Below, one piece after another: positions 33,634-43,390 of a DNA stretch of 64,000 nucleotides; the first letter of the stretch is position 1; each line of letters begins with the position of its first letter. The stretch covers positions 3,165,501-3,229,500 of the forward strand of contig NZ_OY782038.1 of assembly GCF_963677575.1 (NCBI RefSeq). Reading direction: 5' to 3'. The position numbers were made by a program, and so were the translations under genes. The notes under the pieces are model-generated. The model was given only the letters and a program-made list of their open reading frames with translations, was not told where the DNA came from and did no database searches. The stretch comes from an uncultured Draconibacterium sp. (GTDB lineage: Bacteria > Bacteroidota > Bacteroidia > Bacteroidales > Prolixibacteraceae).

Positions 33634-33668
33634 GGAAGATTAAACACGAAGACGCAAAGCCACGAAAT

Positions 33669-33721
33669 CACCCTTCGACTTCGCTCAGTCTGACAGTCAC
33701 CTTGAGCGGAGTCGAAGGGTG
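33669..33721. repeat. Inverted repeat after queF
   Basis: CACCCTTCGACTTCGCTCAG and CTTGAGCGGAGTCGAAGGGTG are near-perfect inverses. It is the same repeat class as at 33091, and it lies between the convergent queF and deaminase genes. Confidence 0.65.
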
Positions 33722-33775
33722 TATACGCTAAAATACAGCCATAACCGACATTAAATCATCATTCGTCATTACAGA

Positions 33776-34789
33776 TTAGATTCCCAATTTAGCAATCTCA
33801 TCCAACCATTTTTGTTTCTCCTCATCTGCAAGGAAACTGGCTTTAAATGAATTGGCTGCCAGTGTTGCAATATCCTTGTTGGTTAGACCAAGCGCCTCGG
33901 TAACTGCATAAAAATTGGCATTCATATAACCACCAAAATAAGCAGGATCGTCGGAATTTACTGTGGCTACAATGTTATGGTCCAACAGCTTTTTTAAAGG
34001 ATGATCGGCCATGTCATTTACGACTTTTAGCTTTAGGTTCGATAGCGGACAAACCGTTAATGGCATCTCAATACGCGCCAGTTCATCCAACAACACAATA
34101 TCATCGATCGAACGTACGCCGTGGTCGATACGAGCTACTTTTAACATATCGATTGCATCCCATACATTTTGTGCCGGTCCTTCCTCGCCGGCATGGGCAA
34201 CAGTCAGGAATCCTTCGGCACGCACCATTTCAAACACCTTTTTAAACTTAGCCGGCGGATGCCCGACTTCGCTCGAATCAAGCCCAAAAGCCGAAAACAA
34301 CTCACCAAACCGCAACGATTCTTTAAAAGTCTTAATAGCGTCCTCCTCACTCAGGTGACGCAAAAAATTAGGAATAAGCCGGTAGGTAATGCCCCATTCA
34401 TTTCGGGCATCAATACAAGCCTGTAAAATTCCATTAATTACATTCTCAAAAGGAACGCCGCGTTGGGTATGCGTTTGCGGATCGAAAAAGATTTCGGTAT
34501 GTACTACCTTTTCTTCGTGGCATTTTTTCAAGTAGGCTTTAGTGAGGTCGTAAAAATCCTGCTCGAAAAGCAACACATAGGCTCCGGCATAATAAAGATC
34601 CAAAAATTCCTGAAGGTTATTGAATTGATAAGCTGCACGCAGATCGTCAACTGATTTATATTTCAAACGGATATCGTTTCGTTCGGCAATGGTAAACATC
34701 AGTTCCGGCTCAAAAGTACCTTCAATATGTAAATGCAACTCGGCTTTGGGAATTGAATTTATCAACTCTATTTTTTTGTCAGATGTCAT
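33776..34789 (-). CDS. Adenine/adenosine deaminase family hydrolase
   Basis: 337 residues from the ATG at 34789. The zinc-binding HxH is in ELHLHIEGT, HAGEEGP carries the next His and catalytic Glu, DHGVRS has the His, and NSDDPAYFGGY carries the Asp. DSSEVGHPPAKF matches the adenine-deaminase subgroup (Aah1/ADE-like) better than bacterial Add, so it likely turns adenine into hypoxanthine for purine salvage. A longer in-frame start at 34888 lies upstream of a good promoter (34807-34838) and was rejected. Confidence 0.9.
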   Translation of the reverse strand: MTSDKKIELINSIPKAELHLHIEGTFEPELMFTIAERNDIRLKYKSVDDLRAAYQFNNLQEFLDLYYAGAYVLLFEQDFYDLTKAYLKKCHEEKVVHTEIFFDPQTHTQRGVPFENVINGILQACIDARNEWGITYRLIPNFLRHLSEEDAIKTFKESLRFGELFSAFGLDSSEVGHPPAKFKKVFEMVRAEGFLTVAHAGEEGPAQNVWDAIDMLKVARIDHGVRSIDDIVLLDELARIEMPLTVCPLSNLKLKVVNDMADHPLKKLLDHNIVATVNSDDPAYFGGYMNANFYAVTEALGLTNKDIATLAANSFKASFLADEEKQKWLDEIAKLGI

Positions 34790-34806
34790 TCTCTTTTTCT
34801 TTGTGT

Positions 34807-34838
34807 CAAAGATAAGGATAGACTTTGCTATTCTACAA
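34807..34838 (-). promoter_or_regulatory. Promoter of the deaminase gene (TTG-N21-TATCTTTG)
   Basis: Minus-strand TTG at 34838-34836, 21-bp spacer, and TATCTTTG at 34814-34807. This matches the Bacteroidota TTG/TAnnTTTG promoter. It is 17 bp upstream of the ATG at 34789. Confidence 0.6.
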
Positions 34839-34986
34839 ACGAAAACGATAGTTACACAAAGTTTCACTAAAAAGTCGTAGAGAACCACAAAGATAAGCTA
34901 AATGACTCTGTGAAACTTTGTGTATTCTCCGTGTAGCTCTGTGTAATAGTTTTAAAATGAATAGAAATTCGGTTTAAGGCAATAAA

Positions 34987-35013
34987 AAAGCAGACCCGAA
35001 ATGAGCCTGCTTT
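34987..35013 (-). terminator. Terminator of the Gfo/Idh/MocA gene at 35038
   Basis: AAAGCAG and CTGCTTT form a 7-bp stem with a 13-nt loop and continue into TTTATT on the minus strand, 24 bp beyond the stop codon. Confidence 0.6.
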
Positions 35014-35037
35014 CTTAAATATCTGGTATTTGTCTTT

Positions 35038-36351
35038 TTAAACTTTAGGCAACTCCCAGGGTGCGCGGTACGTTGGCACCAACAGTTCGTTAGCCGCATC
35101 GTTGCCGATAAACTTGCTGTTGTCGGCATCCCAATACAGGCGCTGACCGGTTTTTAAAGCCATGTTACCCAAGTGAGCTACACGCGCCGTATTGGCAGCA
35201 ATAGCAACATTACAGTTTGTATTCTGATCGTTATCTTTAATACAATCAATAAAGTTCTCCATGTGGTTATTCAATCCCTGTCCGTCGCCTTTTTTCAGTT
35301 CAACACCCTCCATTCTTGGATTTCTGCCACCTTCAGGAATAACTTCCCATCCATTACGGTCAACCACCAAAGTTCCGTTTTCTCCAACATAACCTACACC
35401 GTGACTGCGGCCGTAGTAACCACCATCGATTCCCAGACCATGGTCCCAAAGCAAGGTATAATCGTCGAATTCGTACAGCGCCTGCATGCTGTCTGGAGTT
35501 TCGCAAGCATCATCAGGATAACCAAATTTACCACCCATTGCCATAATCGATTTAGGCGCTTTGGCTTTCATTCCGTATAAACCATAGTCGATGATATGCA
35601 CACCCCAGTCGGTCATTAAACCACCGGCATAATCCCAAAACCAGCGGAAATTAAAGTGAAAACGGTTCGGGTTAAACGGACGCGCTTTTGCAGGTCCTAA
35701 CCACATATCGTAATCAACACCTGCCGGAACTGGTCCGTCGGGCATAACAGGTATCGACTTCATCCAACCCTGATACGACCAGCAACGTACGGTACGAATT
35801 TTACCCAGCGCTCCGGTGTAAACAAAATCAACAGCATCTTTCCAGTGCTTGTCGCTACGCTGCCACTGCCCTACCTGGGCAATCGTACCATAGCGTTTCC
35901 AGGCACGTTCCATAATGTTGATCTCTTCAATGTAGTTTGCCAGCGGTTTTTCACAGAAAATATGTTTTCCTTCCTGTGCGGCATAAACAAATGGCAAACA
36001 GTGCCAGTGGTCGGGGGTACCGATAATGATCACATCAATACCGGGTTCTTCCAGTAATTTTCTGAAATCTTTAAATCCCTTTGGTTTTGTTCCCTGAATT
36101 TTTTCAACGTCGGCAATACGTTGATTCATAATCTTCTCATCTACATCGCAAATAGCCGCGCACTCCGTATTTTTTTGTTTTAAAAAAGCTTGAAGATCAG
36201 AAAAACCCTGACCTTTTGCACCTATCAAACCGCAAACTAATTTTTCGTTTGCACCTGAACACGATTCCATCGCTAAAGGCATACTTGACGCAATCCCTAC
36301 GCCAGCTGTCGCCATTGCCGATGTTTTAATAAAATTTCTCCTGTTAGTCAT
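35038..36351 (-). CDS. Exported Gfo/Idh/MocA family oxidoreductase
   Basis: 437 residues. A Tat-type signal (NRRNFIKTSAMATAGVGI) indicates export of a folded, cofactor-loaded enzyme to the periplasm. The N-terminal Rossmann fold has LVCGLIGAKGQGFSDLQ, and the middle has GTPDHWHCLPFVYAA and CEKPLA, the conserved family site containing the catalytic Lys. The C-terminal part, with FRWFWDYAGGLMTDWGVHI, is common among Bacteroidota sugar-oxidising members (glycosyl hydrolase 109-like or glucoside 3-dehydrogenase-like). The substrate is unknown. The Gfo/Idh and isomerase genes that follow upstream suggest sugar modification. Confidence 0.87.
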   Translation of the reverse strand: MTNRRNFIKTSAMATAGVGIASSMPLAMESCSGANEKLVCGLIGAKGQGFSDLQAFLKQKNTECAAICDVDEKIMNQRIADVEKIQGTKPKGFKDFRKLLEEPGIDVIIIGTPDHWHCLPFVYAAQEGKHIFCEKPLANYIEEINIMERAWKRYGTIAQVGQWQRSDKHWKDAVDFVYTGALGKIRTVRCWSYQGWMKSIPVMPDGPVPAGVDYDMWLGPAKARPFNPNRFHFNFRWFWDYAGGLMTDWGVHIIDYGLYGMKAKAPKSIMAMGGKFGYPDDACETPDSMQALYEFDDYTLLWDHGLGIDGGYYGRSHGVGYVGENGTLVVDRNGWEVIPEGGRNPRMEGVELKKGDGQGLNNHMENFIDCIKDNDQNTNCNVAIAANTARVAHLGNMALKTGQRLYWDADNSKFIGNDAANELLVPTYRAPWELPKV

Positions 36352-36538
36352 TTTTATTTAGTTGGTATTAGAAAATAAATCTTAATTCATTTGTATTAAG
36401 CTCAAGAAGATCTTCCCGCACTTAAACGACCCCAAATTTGTAGATTAATTTTAAGTTATCCATTTTTAATACCGACTTTTTGCCTCGTTACGCCCACTTA
36501 TTAACGTATTCTACAACACAATATGTAAAACATAACGC

Positions 36539-36946
36539 TTACTCAAACTCCATTTTATCCTTTTTCCGGTAAACAGTTCCTTTAAAATGTGCAATGTGTT
36601 CATTCGCTTCGTTGGTAATCTCCACCAGGTAAGTACCCAGTTTTCCGTTTAACGAGATCTCTTTTGCTACGGCAGTTAAAGTACCACTTGATGTGGCTTT
36701 AAAAAACGAAATCTCTGCATCAATTGCCAACGCTATTCTGCCATGTGAATTAGATGCTACGGCAAAAGTAAAATCGGCCAATGTGAACAAAGCTCCGCCA
36801 TGAACAATTCCGACTGAATTATAATGACCTGGTTTAATTTGCATGTTCGATTTTGCATAGCCAGGTCTGGCTTCCACCAATTTTATCCCGTTGTTAGCGG
36901 CAAACACATCTTTCACAAATGTTTTGTGATATTTTGATTCGGTCAT
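36539..36946 (-). CDS. PaaI-like hotdog thioesterase
   Basis: 135 residues, a hotdog-fold acyl-CoA thioesterase. The conserved GIVHGGALFTLADFTFAVAS segment carries the HGG and the catalytic Asp region, and the strands EISFFKATSSGTLTAVAKEI and TYLVEITNEANEHIAHFKGT complete the fold. PaaI-type enzymes hydrolyse aromatic or other acyl-CoA in the cytoplasm. It has no operon partner; it sits between two sugar-related genes with clear gaps. Confidence 0.87.
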   Translation of the reverse strand: MTESKYHKTFVKDVFAANNGIKLVEARPGYAKSNMQIKPGHYNSVGIVHGGALFTLADFTFAVASNSHGRIALAIDAEISFFKATSSGTLTAVAKEISLNGKLGTYLVEITNEANEHIAHFKGTVYRKKDKMEFE

Positions 36947-37222
36947 CGTTTATTTTTGAATTTAATTTTCGTGAAAATACGAAAACTAAACCACTATGCA
37001 CTGAAAGTACATAGGTTTAAGATTGAATGAAATTCAAAATGAACAAAGCATAGGATATGAGTAGAAAGTAATGAGTAGTGAGAGAAGAAAATAGACACGA
37101 ATAAGATTCTCAATACTCAAATCTATGTACTCAAATCAAAATCCTATAAAATAAAAGTTTATAGATACTAAAGTAGCTGCAATCAAATTGCAGGGTTTTA
37201 ACCATTAACTAGAAAATAAAAA
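36947..37222. other. Intergenic region, no gene recognised
   Basis: Between the thioesterase start and the terminator of the TIM-barrel gene. AT-rich, with the phrase GAGTAGAAAGTAATGAGTAG (around 37057) and no credible open frame. It probably contains the thioesterase promoter. Confidence 0.4.
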
Positions 37223-37245
37223 GCCGGAAACAATTTGCTTCCGGC
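37223..37245 (-). terminator. Terminator of the TIM-barrel gene
   Basis: GCCGGAA/TTCCGGC with a 9-nt loop, followed by TTTTTATTTTCT on the minus strand. Confidence 0.65.
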
Positions 37246-37269
37246 CTGAAAAATCTTCTTTTCGTTCTT

Positions 37270-38265
37270 TTATTCATTTTGCATCGCATCGTCAAACGCA
37301 ACATCCGACGGTGCAAAATCAACCTTCTTAACAAATTCGCAGGATTCTGTAGCCCCCGCTTCACGGTCCATACCGCTGTCTTCCCATTCTACTGAGAGCG
37401 GTCCGTTGTAACCGATATCATTCAGTGCCCTGATGATGTTCTCGAACCCGATCTTTCCACGTCCCATACTGCGGAAATTCCAGTAACGGCGGTTATCGCC
37501 AAATTCCATGTGTCCGCCAAAAACACCAACTCCCGTTGGCACATCACTCCAATACACATCTTTCATGTGTACATGGAAAATACGATCGGCAAACTCATAG
37601 ATAAAACGCACATAATCCACATGCTGATAACCCAAATGGCTCGGATCGTAGTTGTAACCAAAAGCCGGATGATAATCCAGAGCTTTTAGCGCCAGGTGTG
37701 CGGTGTGAATATCAAAAGCTATTTCAGAAGGATGTGCTTCAAGTGCATATTTTATTCCCAGACTCTGGTACTCGTCGAGAATCGGTTTCCAGCGACGTGC
37801 AAATTCGGCATAACCTTCTTCGATCATTTCGGGCGATACAGGCGGAAACGAGTATAACATGTGCCAAATCGGGCTTCCGGTAAATCCAACCACAGTATCT
37901 ACACCCAAACGTTTTGCCACTTCGGCTGTTTTTACCATTTCTTCGGCTGCCCGCTGGCGTACACCTTCCGGATCGCCATCGCCCCAAATATGTGGGCTGG
38001 CAATGTTTTTATGTCGTAGATCGATAGGATCGCAAACACACTGACTATCCAAATGTGTTGAGATCGTAAACAGTTTCAAATCGTATTTATCAAGTAATTC
38101 CCTTCTGCTATCACAGTATTCCTGATCGGCTTTTGGTACATTTATGTGATCGCCCCAGGTACAAAGTTCCAATCCATCGTAGCCAAATTGTTTGGCTTTC
38201 TGACACATGGTTTCAATAGGAAGATCGGCCCATTGCGCCGTATAAAGTGTTACTGGTCTTGCCAT
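37270..38265 (-). CDS. Sugar phosphate isomerase/epimerase family TIM barrel
   Basis: 331 residues, a xylose-isomerase-like/AP-endonuclease family 2 TIM barrel. It opens VTLYTAQWADLPIETMCQKA with GYDGLELCTWGDHINV. Metal-ligand candidates are the Glu in ALEAHPSEIAFD, the Asp/His in NYDPSHLGYQ, the His in HVHMKDV and the Glu in LSVEWEDSGMDR. The partner oxidoreductase gene (38349-39521) ends 84 bp upstream on the same strand, an arrangement seen where a dehydrogenase and an isomerase or keto-sugar lyase act together on a glycoside or inositol. Exact reaction unknown. Confidence 0.85.
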   Translation of the reverse strand: MARPVTLYTAQWADLPIETMCQKAKQFGYDGLELCTWGDHINVPKADQEYCDSRRELLDKYDLKLFTISTHLDSQCVCDPIDLRHKNIASPHIWGDGDPEGVRQRAAEEMVKTAEVAKRLGVDTVVGFTGSPIWHMLYSFPPVSPEMIEEGYAEFARRWKPILDEYQSLGIKYALEAHPSEIAFDIHTAHLALKALDYHPAFGYNYDPSHLGYQHVDYVRFIYEFADRIFHVHMKDVYWSDVPTGVGVFGGHMEFGDNRRYWNFRSMGRGKIGFENIIRALNDIGYNGPLSVEWEDSGMDREAGATESCEFVKKVDFAPSDVAFDDAMQNE

Positions 38266-38306
38266 TATTATTGTTGTTTTAAGTTCAGATTTTTAAGTGT
38301 ATTTCA

Positions 38307-38337
38307 TTGAGCAGGTGATTTGAAGTCACCTGCTCAA
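38307..38337 (-). terminator. Hairpin after the Gfo/Idh/MocA gene at 38349
   Basis: TTGAGCAGGTGA and TCACCTGCTCAA form a perfect 12-bp stem with a 7-nt loop, 12 bp after the stop. The T-tract is weak, so it may be a partial terminator within the operon. Confidence 0.55.
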
Positions 38338-38348
38338 TTGTTTCAAAG

Positions 38349-39521
38349 TTAACCGATCGTTTCGCCAAATTTTACCCATTTCACCTGGTCGTTGTAACCG
38401 GCACTTACAACCGTATCGATGAATTGCATTCCGCGAATTCCGTCTTCCACTCCCGGGAAATCCAGCATTTCGGGTGTTGGCTCCTCGCCGTTGGCTTGGG
38501 CACGAACAGTAAGTGCAAAATTACGGTAGATGTTGGCAAAAGCCTCCAGGTAACCTTCAGGGTGTCCGCCCGGAGTTCGTGTATTATGCAAGGCTCCCGA
38601 AGCATCAAGGCTGGTACCGGTTCGTAAGATCTGCGCGGGCTGATCGATCCATTTTAAGATCAAGGTATTGGGTTCGTGCTGGTTCCATTCCAGGCCTCCT
38701 TTTTCGCCATAAACCCGAAGCTTAATTACATTTTCTTCGCCCGCTGCTACCTGGCTGGCCATTAATACACCTTTTGCTCCATTATCAAATCGTAACAATG
38801 CAGCGCCATCATCATCCAACAAGCGATTTGGAACAAAAACGTTGAGTTCGGCACAAAGCTCTGTTACTTTTAATCCTGTAATGTATTCAGCCAATTGGTG
38901 TGCATGTGTTCCAATATCGCCCATACAACCTGCTTTACCCGATTTTTTTGGATCGGTACGCCAACTGGCCTGGGCATTGCCTGCATCTTCAACTTTTGAT
39001 GAAAGCCACCCCTGCGGATATTCAACATACACCTTTCTAATCTTTCCGAAACGTCCGTCAGTCACCATTTGTTTTGCCTGTTTAACAGCCGGATACGCCG
39101 AATAAACATGTGTTAAAGCAAGTGTTAACCCGGTTTCTTCAAGTTTTGCTTTTAGTTGTAAAGCTTCATTAAGGGTAAAAGTAATCGGCTTATCCAGCAC
39201 CACATGAAAACCATTTTCAAGTGCCATTAACGCCGGGGCAAAATGCACAAAATTGGGCGTTACAATCGATACAAAATCCATACGTTCACCTTCCGGGAGT
39301 TTGGCTTCTTTTTCAAACATTTCCTGATAGGTTTCATAAACCCTGTCATCCGGTAAAAAATAGGACTTCCCCGATTGTTTCGAGATTTCAGGATTTACAC
39401 TAAAGCAGCCGCATACAAGCTCTATCTGATTATCCATAAAAGCGGCCAACCGGTGTATTGCCCCAATAAACGCGTCGGTTCCTCCACCAACCATTCCCAT
39501 ACGAAGTTTTCGTTTCATCAT
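38349..39521 (-). CDS. Gfo/Idh/MocA family oxidoreductase
   Basis: 390 residues, cytoplasmic, without a signal peptide. The Rossmann start is RMGMVGGGTDAFIGAIHRLA. VTPNFVHFAPALMALENGFHVVLDKPITFT contains the conserved DKP site with the catalytic Lys. The C-terminal domain has GCMGDIGTHAHQLAEYITGL with family-typical His residues. It oxidises or reduces a sugar-like substrate using NAD(P). The nearby isomerase downstream suggests a two-step pathway. Confidence 0.88.
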   Translation of the reverse strand: MMKRKLRMGMVGGGTDAFIGAIHRLAAFMDNQIELVCGCFSVNPEISKQSGKSYFLPDDRVYETYQEMFEKEAKLPEGERMDFVSIVTPNFVHFAPALMALENGFHVVLDKPITFTLNEALQLKAKLEETGLTLALTHVYSAYPAVKQAKQMVTDGRFGKIRKVYVEYPQGWLSSKVEDAGNAQASWRTDPKKSGKAGCMGDIGTHAHQLAEYITGLKVTELCAELNVFVPNRLLDDDGAALLRFDNGAKGVLMASQVAAGEENVIKLRVYGEKGGLEWNQHEPNTLILKWIDQPAQILRTGTSLDASGALHNTRTPGGHPEGYLEAFANIYRNFALTVRAQANGEEPTPEMLDFPGVEDGIRGMQFIDTVVSAGYNDQVKWVKFGETIG

Positions 39522-39781
39522 GATTTATTCGTTTTTGTTGATTTAGTATTAAGTTTATAAAATTAAGAACTCTTTTTTAGGAAACAACAGAAGCAGATGT
39601 ACTTATTTGATGTCGGTTTGTTGTTTTTCATCCCGTTAGTACAGGATTCTTTCCAAAGCAACAAAAGATAAGAACAACAACTTTTGTATTGTTCTGAACT
39701 CCTTGCTATAAGGATTCACAAAACACTCCTTTATACCTATAAATGTTGATTTATTTTACTAGAATCAACAGCTTTCCAGAT

Positions 39782-42163
39782 TTAAAATTCGATAATAATT
39801 CCGATGGTTGGCAAAACAGTTCCCGACTTGCTTTCAATTTCGTTCAGCACGTAACGCGTTCCGTTGTCGGTTGTGAGAAAATTCCCATTGGCATCTTCGG
39901 CACGAACGATAATATCATTTTCCTGTGCCTGGAAATTGTAAAGGTTTTGAATATCAATGTAGAATTTAGCAGTGAGTTTTTCGAAATAATAGGATTTGTC
40001 GACACGGATATCGAGCTGATGAAAAGGATCGAAGCGTTTGGCATTTAGCTGCGTATAATCGTAATACGGCTCACCCTGCAAGTTCCAGGCTTCCACCAGC
40101 GACGATTTTTCGATATCCCAAGGAGTATATGGCAAACCGCCAACAAACCGCCAGCGTGCACCCACACGCCAGTTGCGTTTCAGGTCTTTTGTGGTGGTGA
40201 GCGTAATCAGATGTTTCGAATCCCAACTTGAAGGAATGTAAGTGCCCTCTCCATCTTTAAATTCGCTTCGCACCAAAGTGTACGACAGGTTAAAATTAAA
40301 TCCATCGAATGAATTTATTCGTGCCTGAAACTCGGCTCCGTAAGCTCTTCCCTCTGATGTTGAGGTTACCTCTTCGTCGCCAACCACACCATAATCGGCT
40401 CCCAAATTTGCCAGACTTACCTGATCATTCACCGAAAACGGATACTGGGAATAACCTTTCCAGAATGCCTCGGCTGACAACTGCACGAAAGATCTTGGAC
40501 GATACTCCAAACCACCAATAACATGATCCACCGAAATGTATTTCAGGTTATTGACTTTATTTACCAAAACATCGTTCTCCTTGTAACCCAGCGATGTATA
40601 AGCCGGCAACTGGTAATAACGCCCGGTGTTAAAATTCAGGCTCCACTGATTGGTTAACGAATACGACGCCGAAAAACGCGGTGAGATCTGATCCAACAAA
40701 TTCTTCATGCTTGACGAGTAGTTATTAGCATCGGCCCGCACGCCCAGTGATAAAGCCAAACGCTCATTAAAAACCGACTTGCTGAGTTGTGCAAACAAAC
40801 CGTATTTTAACAGGTTAAGGTCGGTGTTGTACATCACATCAACCGGCTGACCGTCGTAAAAACGGCGAAACTGCGAACTGTTTTTGTAACTTACAAAATC
40901 GAGGTTGGCTCCAAAATTCAGCTTAAAACCGTCCAAGCGGGAGGTGTTCTCAAAACGAAACTTATTTTCGGTTTCCTGCGAATCGTAATCCAGAATCTTG
41001 TTTTCTTCCGAACTCTCGTCGTTATCGAGGTATTTGTAAGCATTGTTATTTAAATGACTGCGGCTTGTAACAAAAGTCTGATAGCTGTTATCGCGGTAGT
41101 GTTTGTAAACCGCTCCCATCGTGTACGACCATTGTTTGTTCACCGGAATTTCGCTAAGAATGTACTTTTGCTCGTCATCCGGATCTTCTATATCTTCATT
41201 TAATTCAAACAAATCGTTGGCTCCCAAACCGATCAGGGTCAACTCATTCTTTTTATCGAAACGGGTGCGTACTTTAAACTGCATATCAGTGAAAGTGGGC
41301 AAAAAGGGTAATTCCAAAGCACTAAACAAAAACTGCAAATACGACTGACGCACCGAAACAACAAAGTTTGTCTTTTCTCCAATCGGACCATCCAATGTTG
41401 CCGCAACTTCCGATGCACCAAGCGTTCCGTGAAAATTCAGTTTCTCTTCGTTTCCATCAATCTGGTAAAATTCCATTACACCACTTAAGGCATTTCCACG
41501 GTTGGCAGGGAAAGCGCCCGAGTAATAATTTACCTCGCGAATAAAGTCGGCATTCAAAATTCCCACCGGGCCGCCCGAAGCACCTTGTGTGGCGAAGTGG
41601 TTAATAAACGGCACCTCAACCCCATCAAGATAAAAACGACTTTCCGACGGGCCACCACCACGAATAATAATATCGTTTCGGAAAGCAGGCGTTGACTGCA
41701 CTCCGGGAAATGACTGAATAACTTTTGAAATATCGCGGTTGGCACCGGGGCTTTTTTCAATTTCGCCAATGCCAATACTTCGTAACGAAACCGGGCTTTC
41801 AATGGTTTTTCTAAATGGCGAGGCAGTAACCATTACTTCATCCAGCTTTGATACTGATTTTTCCAACAGAATCTCTACAAAATGAGTGCTGGCATTATTT
41901 ACCTCAACCTCCGACGAAATGGCTTTTTTATAGCCTACAAAACTGGCCTCAATCCGAATAAATCCCGGAGTCAGATTTCTAAACTCGAAATGGCCAGTCT
42001 CATCGGTTACCGTTCCGTTCGAAGTTCCCGAAACTAGCACATTTACAAAAGGCAATGGCTCGTTACTAACTGCATCTACAACTTTTCCTGTAACTGCAGC
42101 GTTTTGTGCAACCATCCATATTGGCAATCCAAATAAAAGCAAAATTAATCCGACTTGCTTCAT
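39782..42163 (-). CDS. TonB-dependent receptor with carboxypeptidase-regulatory-like domain
   Basis: 793 residues. The signal peptide (MKQVGLILLLFGLPIWMVAQ) is followed by a CarboxypepD_reg-like domain at about 22-105 (AVTGKVVDAVSNEPLPFVNV). The plug domain spans about 105-230 (GPSESRFYLDGVEVPFINHF region). The remaining residues are alternating strands of a 22-stranded outer-membrane barrel ending GTVLPTIGIIIEF. It is not a SusC protein and has no SusD next to it. The substrate is unknown. It lies alone between large intergenic regions. Confidence 0.9.
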   Translation of the reverse strand: MKQVGLILLLFGLPIWMVAQNAAVTGKVVDAVSNEPLPFVNVLVSGTSNGTVTDETGHFEFRNLTPGFIRIEASFVGYKKAISSEVEVNNASTHFVEILLEKSVSKLDEVMVTASPFRKTIESPVSLRSIGIGEIEKSPGANRDISKVIQSFPGVQSTPAFRNDIIIRGGGPSESRFYLDGVEVPFINHFATQGASGGPVGILNADFIREVNYYSGAFPANRGNALSGVMEFYQIDGNEEKLNFHGTLGASEVAATLDGPIGEKTNFVVSVRQSYLQFLFSALELPFLPTFTDMQFKVRTRFDKKNELTLIGLGANDLFELNEDIEDPDDEQKYILSEIPVNKQWSYTMGAVYKHYRDNSYQTFVTSRSHLNNNAYKYLDNDESSEENKILDYDSQETENKFRFENTSRLDGFKLNFGANLDFVSYKNSSQFRRFYDGQPVDVMYNTDLNLLKYGLFAQLSKSVFNERLALSLGVRADANNYSSSMKNLLDQISPRFSASYSLTNQWSLNFNTGRYYQLPAYTSLGYKENDVLVNKVNNLKYISVDHVIGGLEYRPRSFVQLSAEAFWKGYSQYPFSVNDQVSLANLGADYGVVGDEEVTSTSEGRAYGAEFQARINSFDGFNFNLSYTLVRSEFKDGEGTYIPSSWDSKHLITLTTTKDLKRNWRVGARWRFVGGLPYTPWDIEKSSLVEAWNLQGEPYYDYTQLNAKRFDPFHQLDIRVDKSYYFEKLTAKFYIDIQNLYNFQAQENDIIVRAEDANGNFLTTDNGTRYVLNEIESKSGTVLPTIGIIIEF

Positions 42164-42269
42164 AAATTTTGTTTAATTATTCTGTTAAATCTTCAAACAA
42201 AACTAAATAATAAAAGTTGAGAAAGGTTTATTGTTTTTATAAATTAGCGATCGAAAAATTGGAAAGCAA

Positions 42270-42725
42270 ATGCGTGTTGTCATTCAAAAAGTAAAAGAAG
42301 CCTCAGTTACGGTTGAGGGAGAAAAAATATCGACCATTAACAATGGACTACTCATCTTGGTAGGCATTGAAAATGAAGATACTCAGGAAGATATTAATTA
42401 CCTGGTAAAAAAATCGACTCAGTTGCGGGTTTTCGACGATGAAAATGGAGTAATGAATCGCTCGGTAACGGATGTTGATGGCGATATAATTGTGGTAAGC
42501 CAGTTTACCTTGCAGGCCAACACAAAAAAAGGTAACCGTCCGTCGTACATTCGGGCTGCCAAACCCGATATTTCCATTCCGATATACGAAAAATTTGTGG
42601 CTGCTATGGAAATCGCTTTGGGTAAAAAAGTTGGCACCGGAAAATTTGGTGCCATGATGGATGTGGCGCTGATCAACGATGGTCCGGTAACCATTATCAT
42701 CGACTCGAAACAAAAGGATTTTTGA
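42270..42725 (+). CDS. dtd: D-aminoacyl-tRNA deacylase
   Basis: 151 residues, the normal length. It removes D-amino acids mischarged to tRNA. The DTD signature is complete: MRVVIQKVKEASVTVEG start, VVSQFTLQANTKKGNRPSY and the C-terminal NDGPVTIIIDS, which carry the Gly-cisPro-type and SQxT active-site motifs. It is upstream of the MazG-like gene on the same strand with 81 bp between, and may be co-transcribed. Confidence 0.94.
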   Translation: MRVVIQKVKEASVTVEGEKISTINNGLLILVGIENEDTQEDINYLVKKSTQLRVFDDENGVMNRSVTDVDGDIIVVSQFTLQANTKKGNRPSYIRAAKPDISIPIYEKFVAAMEIALGKKVGTGKFGAMMDVALINDGPVTIIIDSKQKDF

Positions 42726-42806
42726 AAAAAGAGACTGTGAGACAATGTAAAATGGGAAAGTGAGATTTTACAATCACTTCTTATAAAACTACTTATTTAA
42801 AGAAAC

Positions 42807-43145
42807 ATGAAAAACGAAATAACAATACCCGAGGCTCAGAAACAGGTTGACGAGTGGATAAAAACCATTGGAGTGCGCTACTTCAGCGAACTGACGAACA
42901 TGGCAGTTCTTACCGAGGAAGTGGGTGAGCTGGCGCGTATTATGGCCCGAAAATATGGCGACCAGTCGTTTAAAAAGTCGGATGAAGAATATAACCTTGC
43001 CGATGAAATGGCCGATGTGCTTTGGGTGCTGATTTGCCTGGCCAATCAAACCGGTGTTGATCTGAATGAGGCATTTCTGAAAAACATGGAGAAAAAAACC
43101 AAACGTGACAGCGACCGCCATAAAAACAACGAAAAATTGAGATAA
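42807..43145 (+). CDS. MazG-like nucleotide pyrophosphohydrolase
   Basis: 112 residues, a single MazG/all-alpha NTP pyrophosphatase domain. The metal-binding pattern is EEVGELAR near 37-44 and LADEMADVLW near 67-76, giving the ExxE...ExxD motif. Such proteins hydrolyse non-canonical nucleoside triphosphates. The short tail after the domain is basic (KKTKRDSDRHKNNEKLR). It lies in the same direction as dtd. Confidence 0.88.
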   Translation: MKNEITIPEAQKQVDEWIKTIGVRYFSELTNMAVLTEEVGELARIMARKYGDQSFKKSDEEYNLADEMADVLWVLICLANQTGVDLNEAFLKNMEKKTKRDSDRHKNNEKLR

Positions 43146-43390
43146 GCCCGTTTTTTCATAAAATTGTACTTTTGCTATTTTGAAATATTATTCCGGCCAT
43201 TCGAATAAAATTTACAGAAGAAACAGCAAAATCTTGTTCAATTAAAAGTGTCGCAAATTATCTGTACGTTATAAAACATTTATTACAAAAGGGTTTCATG
43301 ATGAATCTCCTGCTTTCATTAAAGAAAAATTCCTTACTTTGCTGATGCAACAAAAGTTGCATTTAGAATACAAAAACAAGCAGACTTAAA
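43146..43390. other. Long leader before ilvE
   Basis: A TACTTTTG box at 43167-43174 matches TAnnTTTG and would give a leader of about 210 nt. Near the end, ATGCAAC/GTTGCAT (around 43345-43362) forms a 7-bp hairpin. Regulation of ilvE through this leader is possible but not shown. Confidence 0.4.
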
